From NCBI GenBank assembly GCA_965215545.1, contig OZ244066.1, forward strand, positions 1,798,001-1,862,000: 64,000 nucleotides of DNA, read 5' to 3'. This DNA comes from MPNP01 sp965215545. GTDB taxonomy: Bacteria > Pseudomonadota > Alphaproteobacteria > Rhodobacterales > Rhodobacteraceae. The translations under genes were made by a program, and so were the position numbers. This document shows positions 34,190 to 43,222 of the stretch, one piece after another; position 1 is the stretch's first letter; each line of letters begins with the position of its first letter. Below the pieces are notes generated by a model that ran no database searches, was not told the DNA's origin, and was given only the letters and a program-made list of their open reading frames with translations.

Positions 34190-36370
34190 ATGACCCAGAC
34201 GATTTCACGGCGAACATTCCTGCAATCGACAGCCACCGCGACCGCGGCCGTGCTGACCGTGGGTTTCAAATCTGGACAGACACTGGCAGCCATGCCGGAT
34301 GGAGCTGCGGCGTTCACGCCATTTGTCCGAATTGGTGGTGATGGAACCATCACGGCCGTCATCAAGCATTTCGAGTGTGGGCAGGGAACAACAACAGGTC
34401 TTGCGACGCTGATTGCCGAAGAGCTGAACCAACCACTTGATCGTGTGGAGGTTGAATTCGCTCCGGCCGATGCCAGCAAATATGCCAATCTCTTTTTTGG
34501 GCCCTTCCAGGGGACAGGCGGTTCCACCGCAATGGCCAACTCATACATGCAGTACCGGACTGCCGGCGCCGCGGCCCGCGAGATGCTGACGTCCGCTGCA
34601 GCGGAGGCGTGGGGTGTGGACCCAGGCAGTGTCACCCTGATGGAGGGCCACCTCATCTCAGGCAGCAAGCGGGCCCCCATCGGCGACTTTGTCGCCGCTG
34701 CCGCCGCGCGCCCGGTTCCCGACGCTCCCCGTCTCAAGGATCCCGCATCCTTTACCGTCATTGGCAATCCCGACACACGTCGGCGCGACAGCCGTCCCAA
34801 GATCAACGGCACGGCGCAGTACGCGATGGATGTGCAGCTCGAGAATCAGGTCGTCGCCGTCCTGCTGCGCAGCCCCCGGTTTGGCGGCAAACTGGTCGCG
34901 CTGGATGATGCGGCCGCCGCTGCCATCCCCGGTTTTGTCCGAGCGGTCCCACTGCCGACGGAAACGGGCGCCGTCGTCTATGCCCGGAACACCTGGTCCG
35001 CCTTCCAGTCTCGCGATGCACTGAATGCCGAATGGGATTTCTCGACAGCGGACAATCGCAGTTCCGAGCAGATCAGGGCCGATCTGCTGGCCATGGTCAA
35101 CACGGACTCCGAATTCGACGCCAAGGGCACGCCGGCCGACGCGGCAACCGGGCTGGCGACCGCTGATCAGGTCATCGAGCAGGACTTCTATCTGCCCTAT
35201 CTTGCCCATGCGCCCATGGAGCCGCTCACCTGCACCATCGCCCCCACGGCAACAGGCGTGATCCTCCATGACGGCTGCCAGTCACCAACCGGTGCCCAGG
35301 CCGCACTCGCGGCAGTGCTCCAGATTCCACCAGAGGCTGTCGAGGTCAGGACGCTCTATGCCGGCGGGACATTTGGTCGGCGTTCCTCACCGGCAGCCGA
35401 TTACCATGTCGAGGCGGCCCTCGCCTTTGCCCTCAATGGTGCGCAGCAACCCGTCAAACTGGTCTGGTCGCGCGAGGATGATATCACCGGCGGCTATTAC
35501 CGCCCCGCGGTGGCGCACAGGGTTCGTGTGGGTCTGGACAAGGATGGTCGCATCCAGGGCTGGGATCATCGGATTGCCGGCAAGCCGATTTTCAAGGGCA
35601 GTGCTTTCGAGGCTGTCCTGGTTCAGAACGGAGTCGATGCCACATCCGTCGAGGGGGTCCGTGACACTGTCTATGCCATCCCGGGGCAGTATGTCGGTCT
35701 GACGGATGATCCGACCCCCATCACGGTCAACTGGTGGCGGTCCGTTGGCCACAGCCATACGGCCTATGTGATGGAAAGCATGATGGACATCATTGCCGCG
35801 GCTGTCGGCGCGGATCCGCTTGCCTATCGATTGTCCTACCTCGCCGATGGCACACCGGACCAGAACCGTCTGGCTGGTGTCCTCCGTCTGGCTGCCGACA
35901 AGGCTGGCTGGGCGACGCCGGTGCCGGCGGGCCGCAGCCGGGGTCTGGCCGCGCACAAATCCTTCGGGAGCTATGTTGCCGAAGTGGTCGAGATTGCCGG
36001 TGATGCCGAGAACGGTGTCACGATCGAGCGAGTCACATCGGCCGTTGATTGCGGCACCCCCGTCAATCCCGATGTGATTGTTGCCCAGATGCAAAGTGCC
36101 ATCGGCTATGGCCTCGGCCACGTCATGCGGTCCGAGATCATCCTGGCGGATGGTGAAGTCAGCCAGTCGAATTTTCATGACTACGAGACACTCCGCATCA
36201 GCGACATCAAGGCGATCGATACGCACATCGTGCCCTCAACCGAGGCGCCGTCCGGGATCGGTGAGCCCGGGACTCCCCCCGCAGGACCGGCACTTGCCAA
36301 TGCCATTGCCGTGCGTGGACCCCGAATTGCCCATCTGCCGATGAGCACCAACGGCGTTACCTTCTTCTGA
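34190..36370 (+). CDS. iorB: Molybdopterin-binding subunit, IorB-like, Tat-exported
   Basis: 726-residue large subunit of the aldehyde/isoquinoline oxidoreductase group. The start carries a Tat signal (SRRTFLQSTATATAAVLTVG), so the enzyme acts in the periplasm, probably folded with the 2Fe-2S subunit before export. Family sequence such as GTFGRRSSPAADYHVEAA (cofactor loop) and the C-terminal GIGEPGTPPAGPALANAI with the conserved glutamate are seen. There is no adjacent cytochrome c or XdhC-like chaperone, which often accompany this family, so these must be elsewhere. Confidence 0.92.
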   Translation: MTQTISRRTFLQSTATATAAVLTVGFKSGQTLAAMPDGAAAFTPFVRIGGDGTITAVIKHFECGQGTTTGLATLIAEELNQPLDRVEVEFAPADASKYANLFFGPFQGTGGSTAMANSYMQYRTAGAAAREMLTSAAAEAWGVDPGSVTLMEGHLISGSKRAPIGDFVAAAAARPVPDAPRLKDPASFTVIGNPDTRRRDSRPKINGTAQYAMDVQLENQVVAVLLRSPRFGGKLVALDDAAAAAIPGFVRAVPLPTETGAVVYARNTWSAFQSRDALNAEWDFSTADNRSSEQIRADLLAMVNTDSEFDAKGTPADAATGLATADQVIEQDFYLPYLAHAPMEPLTCTIAPTATGVILHDGCQSPTGAQAALAAVLQIPPEAVEVRTLYAGGTFGRRSSPAADYHVEAALAFALNGAQQPVKLVWSREDDITGGYYRPAVAHRVRVGLDKDGRIQGWDHRIAGKPIFKGSAFEAVLVQNGVDATSVEGVRDTVYAIPGQYVGLTDDPTPITVNWWRSVGHSHTAYVMESMMDIIAAAVGADPLAYRLSYLADGTPDQNRLAGVLRLAADKAGWATPVPAGRSRGLAAHKSFGSYVAEVVEIAGDAENGVTIERVTSAVDCGTPVNPDVIVAQMQSAIGYGLGHVMRSEIILADGEVSQSNFHDYETLRISDIKAIDTHIVPSTEAPSGIGEPGTPPAGPALANAIAVRGPRIAHLPMSTNGVTFF

Positions 36371-36662
36371 ATCAAATCGAAGCGGACAGGTTCATTGCGG
36401 CGGCAACCCCTCAGTTGCCGCCGTTCGTCCTGGATTGGTGATGCCGTTTGTTTCCCCGCCGACCGAACGGATACAAGGCAATCGCCACTCCGAGTCTGTG
36501 GCAACCTGTGAATGACGTGCTGATTCTGCGGGAAGACCGATGAGGACTCAGAAACCCAGCAGGCATTGCCACGATCCGTTTGCCGGGGATTCGGTCGGAC
36601 GCGGGTGCATTTTTCCGGAAAGGGGCATCGGACGTGATGGCGCGGCCGATGCATTGACCCTC
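36371..36662. other. Spacer between iorB and the TRAP operon
   Basis: About 290 bases with no supported gene. The longer open frame from 36540 that runs into dctP is probably leader rather than coding sequence. Confidence 0.35.
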
Positions 36663-37655
36663 ATGAGGGCCGTCATGGCCGTTCTGACAATTCTCTTGAC
36701 CACCGGTGCCCTGCAGGCCCGATGCGATGACGGGGAAATCGTCATCAAGTTCAGTCATGTCTCCAATACCGACACGCATCCGAAGGGGATTGCCGCAGCG
36801 CACTTGCGGGCACGGGTCAATGACGAGTTGAACGGTCGTGCGTGCCTTGAGGTCTACCCGAACTCGACACTGTACAATGATGATATCGTGCTCGAGGCCC
36901 TTTTGCAGGGGAATGTCCATCTGGCTGCACCCTCCCTGTCCAAATTCGAGAAATTCACCAAGCAGTTCCGGATTTTCGACCTGCCCTTCCTGTTTCGGGA
37001 TCTCGCAGCTGTCGATGCCTACCAGCGGGCGGAACCCGGCCAGCGTCTGAAGGAGTCAATGCGCCAGCGGGGACTGGTCGGTCTGGCCTTCTGGCACAAT
37101 GGCCTCAAGCAGTTCTCGGCCAACCGCCCGCTCCTGCTGCCCGACGATGCCGCCGGCCTCAAGTTCCGGACCCAGCAATCCGATGTGATCATCGCCCAGA
37201 TCGAAGCACTCGGGGCATCAGCGCAACCGATGGCATTCTCGGAGGTGTACTCGGCCCTGCAGACCGGCGTTGTCGATGGACAGGAAAACACCTGGTCGAA
37301 CATCTATGGCAAGAAGTTCTTCGAGGTCCAGGACGGGATCACGGAAACCAATCATGGGATTGTCGACTATCTGGTTGTGACCTCGGTCGGGTTCTGGGAT
37401 TCCCTGCCGGATGATCTCAAGACGCAGTTCTCGAATATCCTGGTCGAGGTCACCGAGACCCAGAACCGCAACGCCTCGGCGATCAACCAGGCTGCCAGGG
37501 AGGCCATCCTTGCCGCAGGTATCACAATCCGGCAGCTTGATGAGACGCAACGCTCAGCCTGGGTGGCAGCCATGCATGGCGTCTGGCAGGAGTTCGAGAC
37601 CGATGTCGGCGCCGACAGCATCGCAACCGCCCGACGGTTCAATGGACTGGAGTGA
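36663..37655 (+). CDS. dctP: TRAP transporter substrate-binding protein (DctP family)
   Basis: 330 residues from ATG 36663, which begins a normal signal peptide (MRAVMAVLTILLTTGALQA). The DctP fold is clear: IKFSHVSNTDTHPKG, FDLPFLFRD, GLKFRTQQSDVIIAQIEALG (with the conserved arginine that binds the carboxylate) and YSALQTGVVDGQENTWSNIY. It is closest to C4-dicarboxylate-type binding proteins. It is followed by genes for both membrane subunits in the usual P-Q-M order. The ligand is an organic acid, not otherwise defined. Confidence 0.93.
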   Translation: MRAVMAVLTILLTTGALQARCDDGEIVIKFSHVSNTDTHPKGIAAAHLRARVNDELNGRACLEVYPNSTLYNDDIVLEALLQGNVHLAAPSLSKFEKFTKQFRIFDLPFLFRDLAAVDAYQRAEPGQRLKESMRQRGLVGLAFWHNGLKQFSANRPLLLPDDAAGLKFRTQQSDVIIAQIEALGASAQPMAFSEVYSALQTGVVDGQENTWSNIYGKKFFEVQDGITETNHGIVDYLVVTSVGFWDSLPDDLKTQFSNILVEVTETQNRNASAINQAAREAILAAGITIRQLDETQRSAWVAAMHGVWQEFETDVGADSIATARRFNGLE

Positions 37656-37734
37656 TGATGGGTGCCGCAGGGCATCCTGATGGTCGGGTCATGAGGGTCT
37701 GGTCCACAGTGCCAGCCTGCGTGGGGTTTCCCGA

Positions 37735-38367
37735 GTGATCGATCGACTCGAGACCGTCATCCTGTCCCTGCTGCTCGGGTCAATGGTGCTCGTGACCTTC
37801 GTGAATGTTGTCCTGCGCTATGTATTCAACTCTGCCATCCTGTGGGGTCAGGAGTTGACCCTGGTCCTGTTCGCATGGCTGGTCATTTTCGGTGCTTCGC
37901 ATTGCATGAAGGCCAGCATGCATCTGGGTGTTGATCTCATCATCGCCAGGACATCCAGACACTGGTGCCGACGCCTTGGCGTTGTTGCCGGCCTGGCCTG
38001 CATCCTGTACTGTTGCCTGCTCCTCAAGGGAGCCTGGGACTACTGGGCCCCCTTTGCCGGCCTCATGGAGACCACCGGGCGCTGGTTCCCCACCGGTCTC
38101 AACCCGGCAACACTCAATCTGGCCTGGTATGAGACCGACCAACTGCCGTTTCCGGCCCTCCTTGCCCCCCTTGAGACCCTGATCAATCAGGGCGGGGGTT
38201 ACGAGAGGATGCCGCGCGTTGTCCCCTATGCCATCATCCCGGTGGGTGCGGCCCTGTTGCTGCTGCGTGTTCTCCAGGCGACCCTGCGACTGTGGCGGGG
38301 CCGGCAGGACATGCTGATCACCACCCAGGACATCGGGACGTCCCCAAGGGCGGATACCGCAGGATAG
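37735..38367 (+). CDS. dctQ: TRAP transporter small membrane subunit
   Basis: 210 residues from a GTG start. Four hydrophobic segments (first: VILSLLLGSMVLVTFVNVVL) with the family signature WGQELTLVLFAWLVIFGASH. There is a longer loop between spans 3 and 4 than is usual (about 178-210 residues in total for this subgroup). The gene lies 80 bases after dctP and 11 bases before dctM. Confidence 0.92.
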   Translation: MIDRLETVILSLLLGSMVLVTFVNVVLRYVFNSAILWGQELTLVLFAWLVIFGASHCMKASMHLGVDLIIARTSRHWCRRLGVVAGLACILYCCLLLKGAWDYWAPFAGLMETTGRWFPTGLNPATLNLAWYETDQLPFPALLAPLETLINQGGGYERMPRVVPYAIIPVGAALLLLRVLQATLRLWRGRQDMLITTQDIGTSPRADTAG

Positions 38368-38377
38368 ACCTGTCCCC

Positions 38378-39745
38378 ATGTCTGTTGTCATCCTGTTTCT
38401 TGCCATCATCGGACTGCTCGCTCTCGGCGTGCCCATTGCGATCGCGCTGGAGCTGTCTTCCGCCCTCTATCTGTTGTTCCTGTCCGAGACGACACTGGTT
38501 GCCGTTGCTCAGGCCTTGTACCAATCCATGGCCGGACACTACACGCTGCTGGCAATCCCGTTCTTCATTCTCGCCTCCACCTTCATGACCACCGGAGGCG
38601 TCTCAAGGCGCATCATCAGAGTCTCCATTGCCCTTGTTGGTCATCTGCCCGGCGGTCTGGCCATGGCCGGTGTCGTGGCCTGCATGCTGTTTTCCGCCCT
38701 GTCCGGATCCTCACCGGCCACCGTCGTGGCCATCGGTACCATTGTCATCGCCGGCATGCGCAAGACCGGAGACTCGGTTGAGTTCGCCGCCGGTGTCATC
38801 TGCAGCGCCGGCACGCTTGGTATCCTCATTCCCCCCTCGATTGTCATGGTGGTCTATGCCTCAGCCACCGAGGTGTCGGTCGGCCGGATGTTCCTTGGCG
38901 GGATCCTGCCAGGCCTGCTGGCCGGCGGGATGCTCATGGCGACAATCTACGGGATTGCCGTGCGTCGGGGCCTGCCGTGCGGCGAGTGGCAGGGATGGTG
39001 GGAGGTCCTGCATTCGGCCCGCGATGCGGCATGGGGGCTGATCCTGATCGCCATTGTCCTCGGGGGCATCTACGGGGGACTCTTCACCCCCACCGAGGCC
39101 GCGGCGGTTGCGGCGGTCTATGCCGGGGTCATCGCCTTGTTTGTCTACCGTGACATCGGCCCGCTTGCCACCGACGCCCGGGCCAGCGTCCCGGCCCGGC
39201 CCCTGGCTGTGCTCACGGCCTGGGTGCACCGGGATACGCTTGATGTGCTCGTCCGTGCCGCGCACCTGTCAGTGACGTTGATGTTCATCATCGCCAATGC
39301 CCTCATCCTGAAACACGTCCTGACCGATCAGCAGGTTCCCCAGCAGGTTGCCAATGCCATGGTCCAGGCCGGCATGGGCCCAATCCTCTTCCTCATGACC
39401 GTCAATGCCATCCTGCTGATCGGCGGACAGTTCATGGAACCTTCTGGGCTCATTGTGATTGTTGCCCCCCTGGTGTTCCCCATTGCCATCGAACTCGGGA
39501 TCGATCCAATCCATCTCGGCATCATCATGATTGTCAACATGGAAATCGGGATGATCACGCCCCCGGTTGGCCTCAACCTCTTTGTGACATCAGGGATCTC
39601 GGGGTTGCCGATCCTGCAAGTCGTCAGGGCCAGCCTGCCCTTCCTTCTGGTCCTGGTCCTGGTCCTGGCCCTGATCACCTATATCCCCTGGATCTCGACC
39701 GTCCTGCCCCTGGCGATCATGGGTCCCGAGATCGTCCTGAGGTGA
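38378..39745 (+). CDS. dctM: TRAP transporter large permease
   Basis: 455 residues with about twelve membrane spans. Typical DctM sequences are MAGHYTLLAIPFFILASTFM, FSALSGSSPATVVAIGTI, GTLGILIPPSI and the C-terminal half MEIGMITPPVGLNLFV. It imports the organic acid with sodium symport. The last 19 codons lie within the 1022-bp direct repeat and recur at 43223-43281, detached from the rest of the gene; the full gene here is therefore the original. Confidence 0.94.
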   Translation: MSVVILFLAIIGLLALGVPIAIALELSSALYLLFLSETTLVAVAQALYQSMAGHYTLLAIPFFILASTFMTTGGVSRRIIRVSIALVGHLPGGLAMAGVVACMLFSALSGSSPATVVAIGTIVIAGMRKTGDSVEFAAGVICSAGTLGILIPPSIVMVVYASATEVSVGRMFLGGILPGLLAGGMLMATIYGIAVRRGLPCGEWQGWWEVLHSARDAAWGLILIAIVLGGIYGGLFTPTEAAAVAAVYAGVIALFVYRDIGPLATDARASVPARPLAVLTAWVHRDTLDVLVRAAHLSVTLMFIIANALILKHVLTDQQVPQQVANAMVQAGMGPILFLMTVNAILLIGGQFMEPSGLIVIVAPLVFPIAIELGIDPIHLGIIMIVNMEIGMITPPVGLNLFVTSGISGLPILQVVRASLPFLLVLVLVLALITYIPWISTVLPLAIMGPEIVLR

Positions 39746-40708
39746 GGCAGGGCCCTGACGGTTCCAGGTCCATGCCCGGCCCATGATGATGATGGCTTCA
39801 GTCTGCTGCGAAGATCCGGTCGACAGTTGCATGGCCACGCCGGGTGGCCAGGAAGCTGCGGGTGATATGCATGACGGAAGTGCCGTGCTGGTTGCGACCG
39901 GAGTGGCGTACGGTGACGATGCCAGCCTCGGGACGTGAGGCGCTCGCACGGGTGGCGAGGACTTCCGTTTCGGCATAGAGCGTGTCGCCGACATGGACGG
40001 GTGCGGGGATCTCGATCCTGTCAAAACCGAGATTGGCAATGGCTTTCTGGCTGGTGATGCTCACGCACATGCCGGTGATGACAGCCAGGGTGAACGTCGA
40101 ATTGACCAGTGGCCGGCCAAATTCGGTCCAGGCGGCATAGGTCTCGTCAAAATGCAGGGGATGCGTGTTCATCGTCAGGTTGGTGAACCAGGTGTTCTCG
40201 GTCGCCGTGATCGTGCGCCCCGGCCAGTGTTCGTAGATATCACCGACGGTAAACTCCTCAAGATAAAGACCCGGATCCTCACGGTACCGCTGGCCTTCGA
40301 CATGTCTCATGCCGTTCAGACTGCGTGTCATTCTTCTGGCCTCTCCCTGGAAGTGCACCCGGTCTTCATGACCACAGCCGGTCCAGAGTGCAATCGTGAT
40401 ATCGACACGCCCTCGGAATGGTCACATCGGTTCCCCGCTTTGCACAAGCTGCCACCGAAAATTCACTGAGTCCATCCTGTCCAAGGTCAATCCGATGGAA
40501 ACCGGGACATGTCCTGCCCCAGAACGGCAACAATGGATCATGGCCTTATCCTCCATATCTCAATGCGCCTGACCTTGGCCGGGACTGTCGGCTCTCGGAT
40601 GTGTCGGTGGCAGTCAGATTCGTCATCGGTGTCCAACCCCGGCACCGAGCAACTCATCACGTGCCCGTGCTTGGCTTGCCTGCCAGACTCATCAGGATTA
40701 AGATCCGT
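39687..40708. repeat. 1022-bp direct repeat, copy 1
   Basis: Covers the last codons of dctM, the MaoC-like gene and about 350 bases beyond. It recurs at 43223-44244 at a constant offset of 3536 bases. Reading both copies I see no difference. Confidence 0.95.
39798..40331 (-). CDS. MaoC-like hydratase domain protein, copy 1
   Basis: Hot-dog-fold protein of 177 residues from ATG 40331, which has GGGAGAG upstream; the frame opens at 40358. The sequence LEEFTVGDIYEHWPGRTITATE and MNTHPLHFDETYAA, with the catalytic Asp/His region (NTHPLHFD), matches MaoC-type enoyl-CoA hydratases such as mesaconyl-CoA/beta-methylmalyl-CoA types. It is convergent with dctM. It probably hydrates an enoyl-CoA from the organic acid imported by the TRAP system; that link is inference. 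An identical copy lies at 43334-43867. Confidence 0.88.
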   Translation of the reverse strand: MTRSLNGMRHVEGQRYREDPGLYLEEFTVGDIYEHWPGRTITATENTWFTNLTMNTHPLHFDETYAAWTEFGRPLVNSTFTLAVITGMCVSITSQKAIANLGFDRIEIPAPVHVGDTLYAETEVLATRASASRPEAGIVTVRHSGRNQHGTSVMHITRSFLATRRGHATVDRIFAAD

Positions 40709-40825
40709 CACCGGACGGGCTGGACGGCCTCCCGGTGGGTCTCTTGTCGATGCAAAAAGAAAAAAGACATCTGCCTTGAGCGCAGATGGCGGGGACAGGG
40801 TGGTGACCAGTGCCCTGTGGGCAGG
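40332..40825. other. Spacer with the end of repeat copy 1
   Basis: About 490 bases. It should hold the promoter of the MaoC-like gene on the minus strand. Open frames on the plus strand give no recognisable protein. Repeat identity ends at 40708. Confidence 0.4.
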
Positions 40826-41566
40826 TCAGTTCGATTCGGTGTTTCCCGGATTGATCGGGTTGCTGAGTTGATCACCGAGAGACTTCGGTATCCCGTTCTT
40901 GCCGCACTCGCCGGTCCGGTCGGTGGTGACGATGGTGCCGATCCAGCGGCCACAGTCCACCTTGCCGTTGCCGATAATCTTGGAGTACAGCACGACCGCA
41001 CTGCCGGACACCTCGGCCTGGTCGGCCACGATGGCCGCGACCCCATCACTCCCGACAACGGCGTTGCCGGACACCTGCGCGGACCCCCGGATCCGGGCGC
41101 CCCGACGGATCCTCGCGTTCCCGAACACGCGGGCGTTCTCCGTGATGATGATGGTTCCGATGTCGCCGCCGCTTCCAACGATACGCGCGTTCTCGGAAAC
41201 ATGGGCGGTTCCGCCGATGTAGACATCGGCCCCCCGAATCATGACATTGCCGGCAACGGAAGCCCTGCCTTCCACTCTCGTGAGGTCGGTTGATTCACCA
41301 ATGATCCTGACATTGCCAGACACACGTGCGCTGTCACTGACGGATGCGTTGCGGACAACCACATTGTCGGAGACGGTCGCATGTCCGCAAATCCAGGCGT
41401 CCTTGCCAATGTATGCGTCGTTGGCCACCTGAGCCGTGCTGGCCACCTGTCCGCCACCATTCGGATGATGCGAGCGGAATTCCCCTAGCGAGCACCAGGC
41501 CCCGGCCTCCCCGCCCGTGAGCGCGAACGCAAGCACGGCGGCCAGTCTCATCGTCAGTCTTGGCAT
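40826..41566 (-). CDS. Secreted left-handed beta-helix (hexapeptide repeat) protein, YdcK-like
   Basis: 246 residues from ATG 41566 with a signal peptide (MRLAAVLAFALTGGEAGA). From about residue 40 to 200 it is built of hexapeptide-type turns such as AYIGKDAWICGHATVSDNVV, ASVSDSARVSGNVRI and ARVFGNARIRRGARIRGSAQ, predicting a left-handed beta-helix. E. coli YdcK has similar repeats, but no catalytic motif of an acyltransferase is evident. Four cysteines occur outside the repeats. It is present once, inside the duplicated segment. A structural or surface role is possible; function is unknown. Confidence 0.8.
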   Translation of the reverse strand: MPRLTMRLAAVLAFALTGGEAGAWCSLGEFRSHHPNGGGQVASTAQVANDAYIGKDAWICGHATVSDNVVVRNASVSDSARVSGNVRIIGESTDLTRVEGRASVAGNVMIRGADVYIGGTAHVSENARIVGSGGDIGTIIITENARVFGNARIRRGARIRGSAQVSGNAVVGSDGVAAIVADQAEVSGSAVVLYSKIIGNGKVDCGRWIGTIVTTDRTGECGKNGIPKSLGDQLSNPINPGNTESN

Positions 41567-41694
41567 GGGATGTCTCCGTGACCCGAAATGCTTGCCGGAT
41601 GCCTCAGGACAGCCACCCGGTGGGACTTGATCGATGGGGCCAGCGTACAGGCCCGAGGTGGGAAAGGCAAGGCAACCATTCCGATTGGGGTGCA

Positions 41695-41789
41695 ATTCTC
41701 ATAGGGTTGACTTTTCATGCCATGTCCTGACGCACCCCGGCTCCTGACCCGATTCGACCGCATCAGGCCACCCGTGCCAGGCGGTGCCG
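41695..41789. repeat. 95-bp imperfect direct repeat, copy 1
   Basis: Ungapped match to 43074-43168 at roughly 80 % identity, with a nearly perfect core CGATTCGACCGCATCAGGCC. The two copies bracket 1.28 kb including the coiled-coil protein gene. Confidence 0.8.
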
Positions 41790-42580
41790 GTTGGCATTGG
41801 CTGACCGGACAGCCCGGACGGCCAGGACACCGGTCCCCCGGACCGTCCCCAGCTGGCCCCGCTGTGCGTCATGCGCACATCCACGCGGGTTGGCCGCCGC
41901 GCCGCGACCACCGGGCATCGATGACCGTGCCACCCACCGCCCCAGACCGTCTCCCCTTCCGGGTCGCAACCCACGCCCTGCCATCGTCACGCCCCGCCCC
42001 GCAGGCCGCCGGGCCCGGCGGCTGGACCCGATGCCGGTCGTCCAAGGACCATGCGACCCGGGCTGACCTGGGCAAGGGACGACCCGGTGGCCCTGGTACT
42101 CCGCTCCATCAGGCCAGGGGCCACACCCCGGGAATTGATCGCTCCGGGGCCCTGATCAGTGTCTTGCGGTCGGTCTTGCCGGGCTCGGGCAAGCGGGCCT
42201 CTGGGCGCTGGCGCAGGATGGCGCCGGTGGCATCCCCCTCTGTCTCTTGCCCCCGGGGCAACTCCGCCGCCGGCGGCGTCCCGCCAGTGTCGCGGCCCCC
42301 AGCCGCACCCCGGCAAGGGTGACACGGAGGGCTGTCGTCTCGGGGTGGCCGGACGCTTCGGCCTGGAACCCAGCCCAGCAACATTTCTGAGCCTCAGCCC
42401 ATCGACCCAATATGTGGCGTAGATCCTGCCGGTGAGTTTCATAAAGCTGACAAGGTTGTGACTCAGACCGTCGTGAGCGGTGACAGTATGCCTGTGTTGG
42501 CACAATTCTGCTTTCAGACGGCCACCGCAAATCTGCGCTGACCCCCTTCGCGGACAATGTGACACGATTCCCAGCAAAAC

Positions 42581-42610
42581 ACTGTCAGGGGAGATACTGT
42601 CAGGGGAGAT
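42581..42610. repeat. 15-bp tandem repeat, two units
   Basis: ACTGTCAGGGGAGAT occurs twice in a row. It lies in non-coding DNA and its role is unknown. Confidence 0.85.
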
Positions 42611-42773
42611 CAGGAGAACAGCGCCACCGCACCGGCACCGGGCCTGTTGGCCCGGTCGTCAGCGCCGCACGTCGACCGTGATGTCGCACCATTCGGCCTA
42701 AGGACGACCGCGTGCTTGCCGCCAAGCCTCAGAGGGCCGGAATCGGCCGGATTCCGGCGATTCCAAGGCAAAT

Positions 42774-43016
42774 TCAGGTGGGTAAACCAATCAGAATGCC
42801 GAGGAACGCGAAACCGGCGGCGAGAATGGCGACGATGAGGACCATCTGGGCAATGCCGAATCCCACCACCCAGCGCTGATTGTCCTTGTCGCGCTGGGCC
42901 ATGGTCTCGGCCAGGCGGGCGATGTCGGTGCGGTATTCGGCCTGCTTTGTTTCCATACGCTCCTCCAGGCGGGCGATCTGTTGGGCCAGATCGTGCATGT
43001 CCAGATCGGAAGTCAT
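42774..43016 (-). CDS. Small coiled-coil membrane protein
   Basis: 80 residues. Residues about 8-48 (MHDLAQQIARLEERMETKQA, then DIARLAETMAQRDKDNQR) form a charged heptad pattern, followed by one hydrophobic segment (FGIAQMVLIVAILAAGFAFL) near the C-terminus. This resembles the short DUF1640/CCDC90-like proteins common in alphaproteobacteria, often near mobile DNA. It probably sits in the inner membrane with the coiled coil in the cytoplasm. No defined function. It lies within the segment between the 95-bp repeats. Confidence 0.65.
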   Translation of the reverse strand: MTSDLDMHDLAQQIARLEERMETKQAEYRTDIARLAETMAQRDKDNQRWVVGFGIAQMVLIVAILAAGFAFLGILIGLPT

Positions 43017-43073
43017 GCCCGTATCCTACACCGGGGATTGCCGGGGGTCAATGGCGCCAACCTCAGGGGAGTG

Positions 43074-43168
43074 ATTCTCATATATTTGATTTTTCATGAT
43101 ATTCTCCGACTCATCCCGGCTCCTGACACGATTCGACCGCATCAGGCCACGCGTGCCAAGCGGCGCCG
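43074..43168. repeat. 95-bp imperfect direct repeat, copy 2
   Basis: Partner of 41695-41789, same orientation. It lies 54 bases before the second copy of the 1022-bp repeat. Confidence 0.8.
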
Positions 43169-43222
43169 CTCGCCATGGGCACCCCGGCTCTTGGGTAGCC
43201 GATCAGGTGGTCGTCAGTCTTG

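Larger units (their letters stand above)
41567..42773. other. Long non-coding stretch with repeats
   Basis: About 1.2 kb without a supported gene. It holds one copy of a 95-bp repeat (41695-41789), a very GC-rich part around 41980-42330 with meaningless open frames, and a 15-bp tandem repeat (42581-42610). Fragments of an old element are possible, but I recognise none. Confidence 0.45.

Noticed and set aside
39993..40469. 158-residue plus-strand open frame, present in both repeats
   Set aside because: Mostly antisense to the MaoC-like gene; duplication explains why it appears twice.
41987..42577. 196-residue minus-strand open frame in the GC-rich stretch
   Set aside because: Arginine/proline/glycine-rich, all frames open, no family pattern or ribosome site.
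42581..42610. Start of a CRISPR or larger satellite array
   Set aside because: Only two adjacent 15-bp units without spacers; no cas genes in the window.
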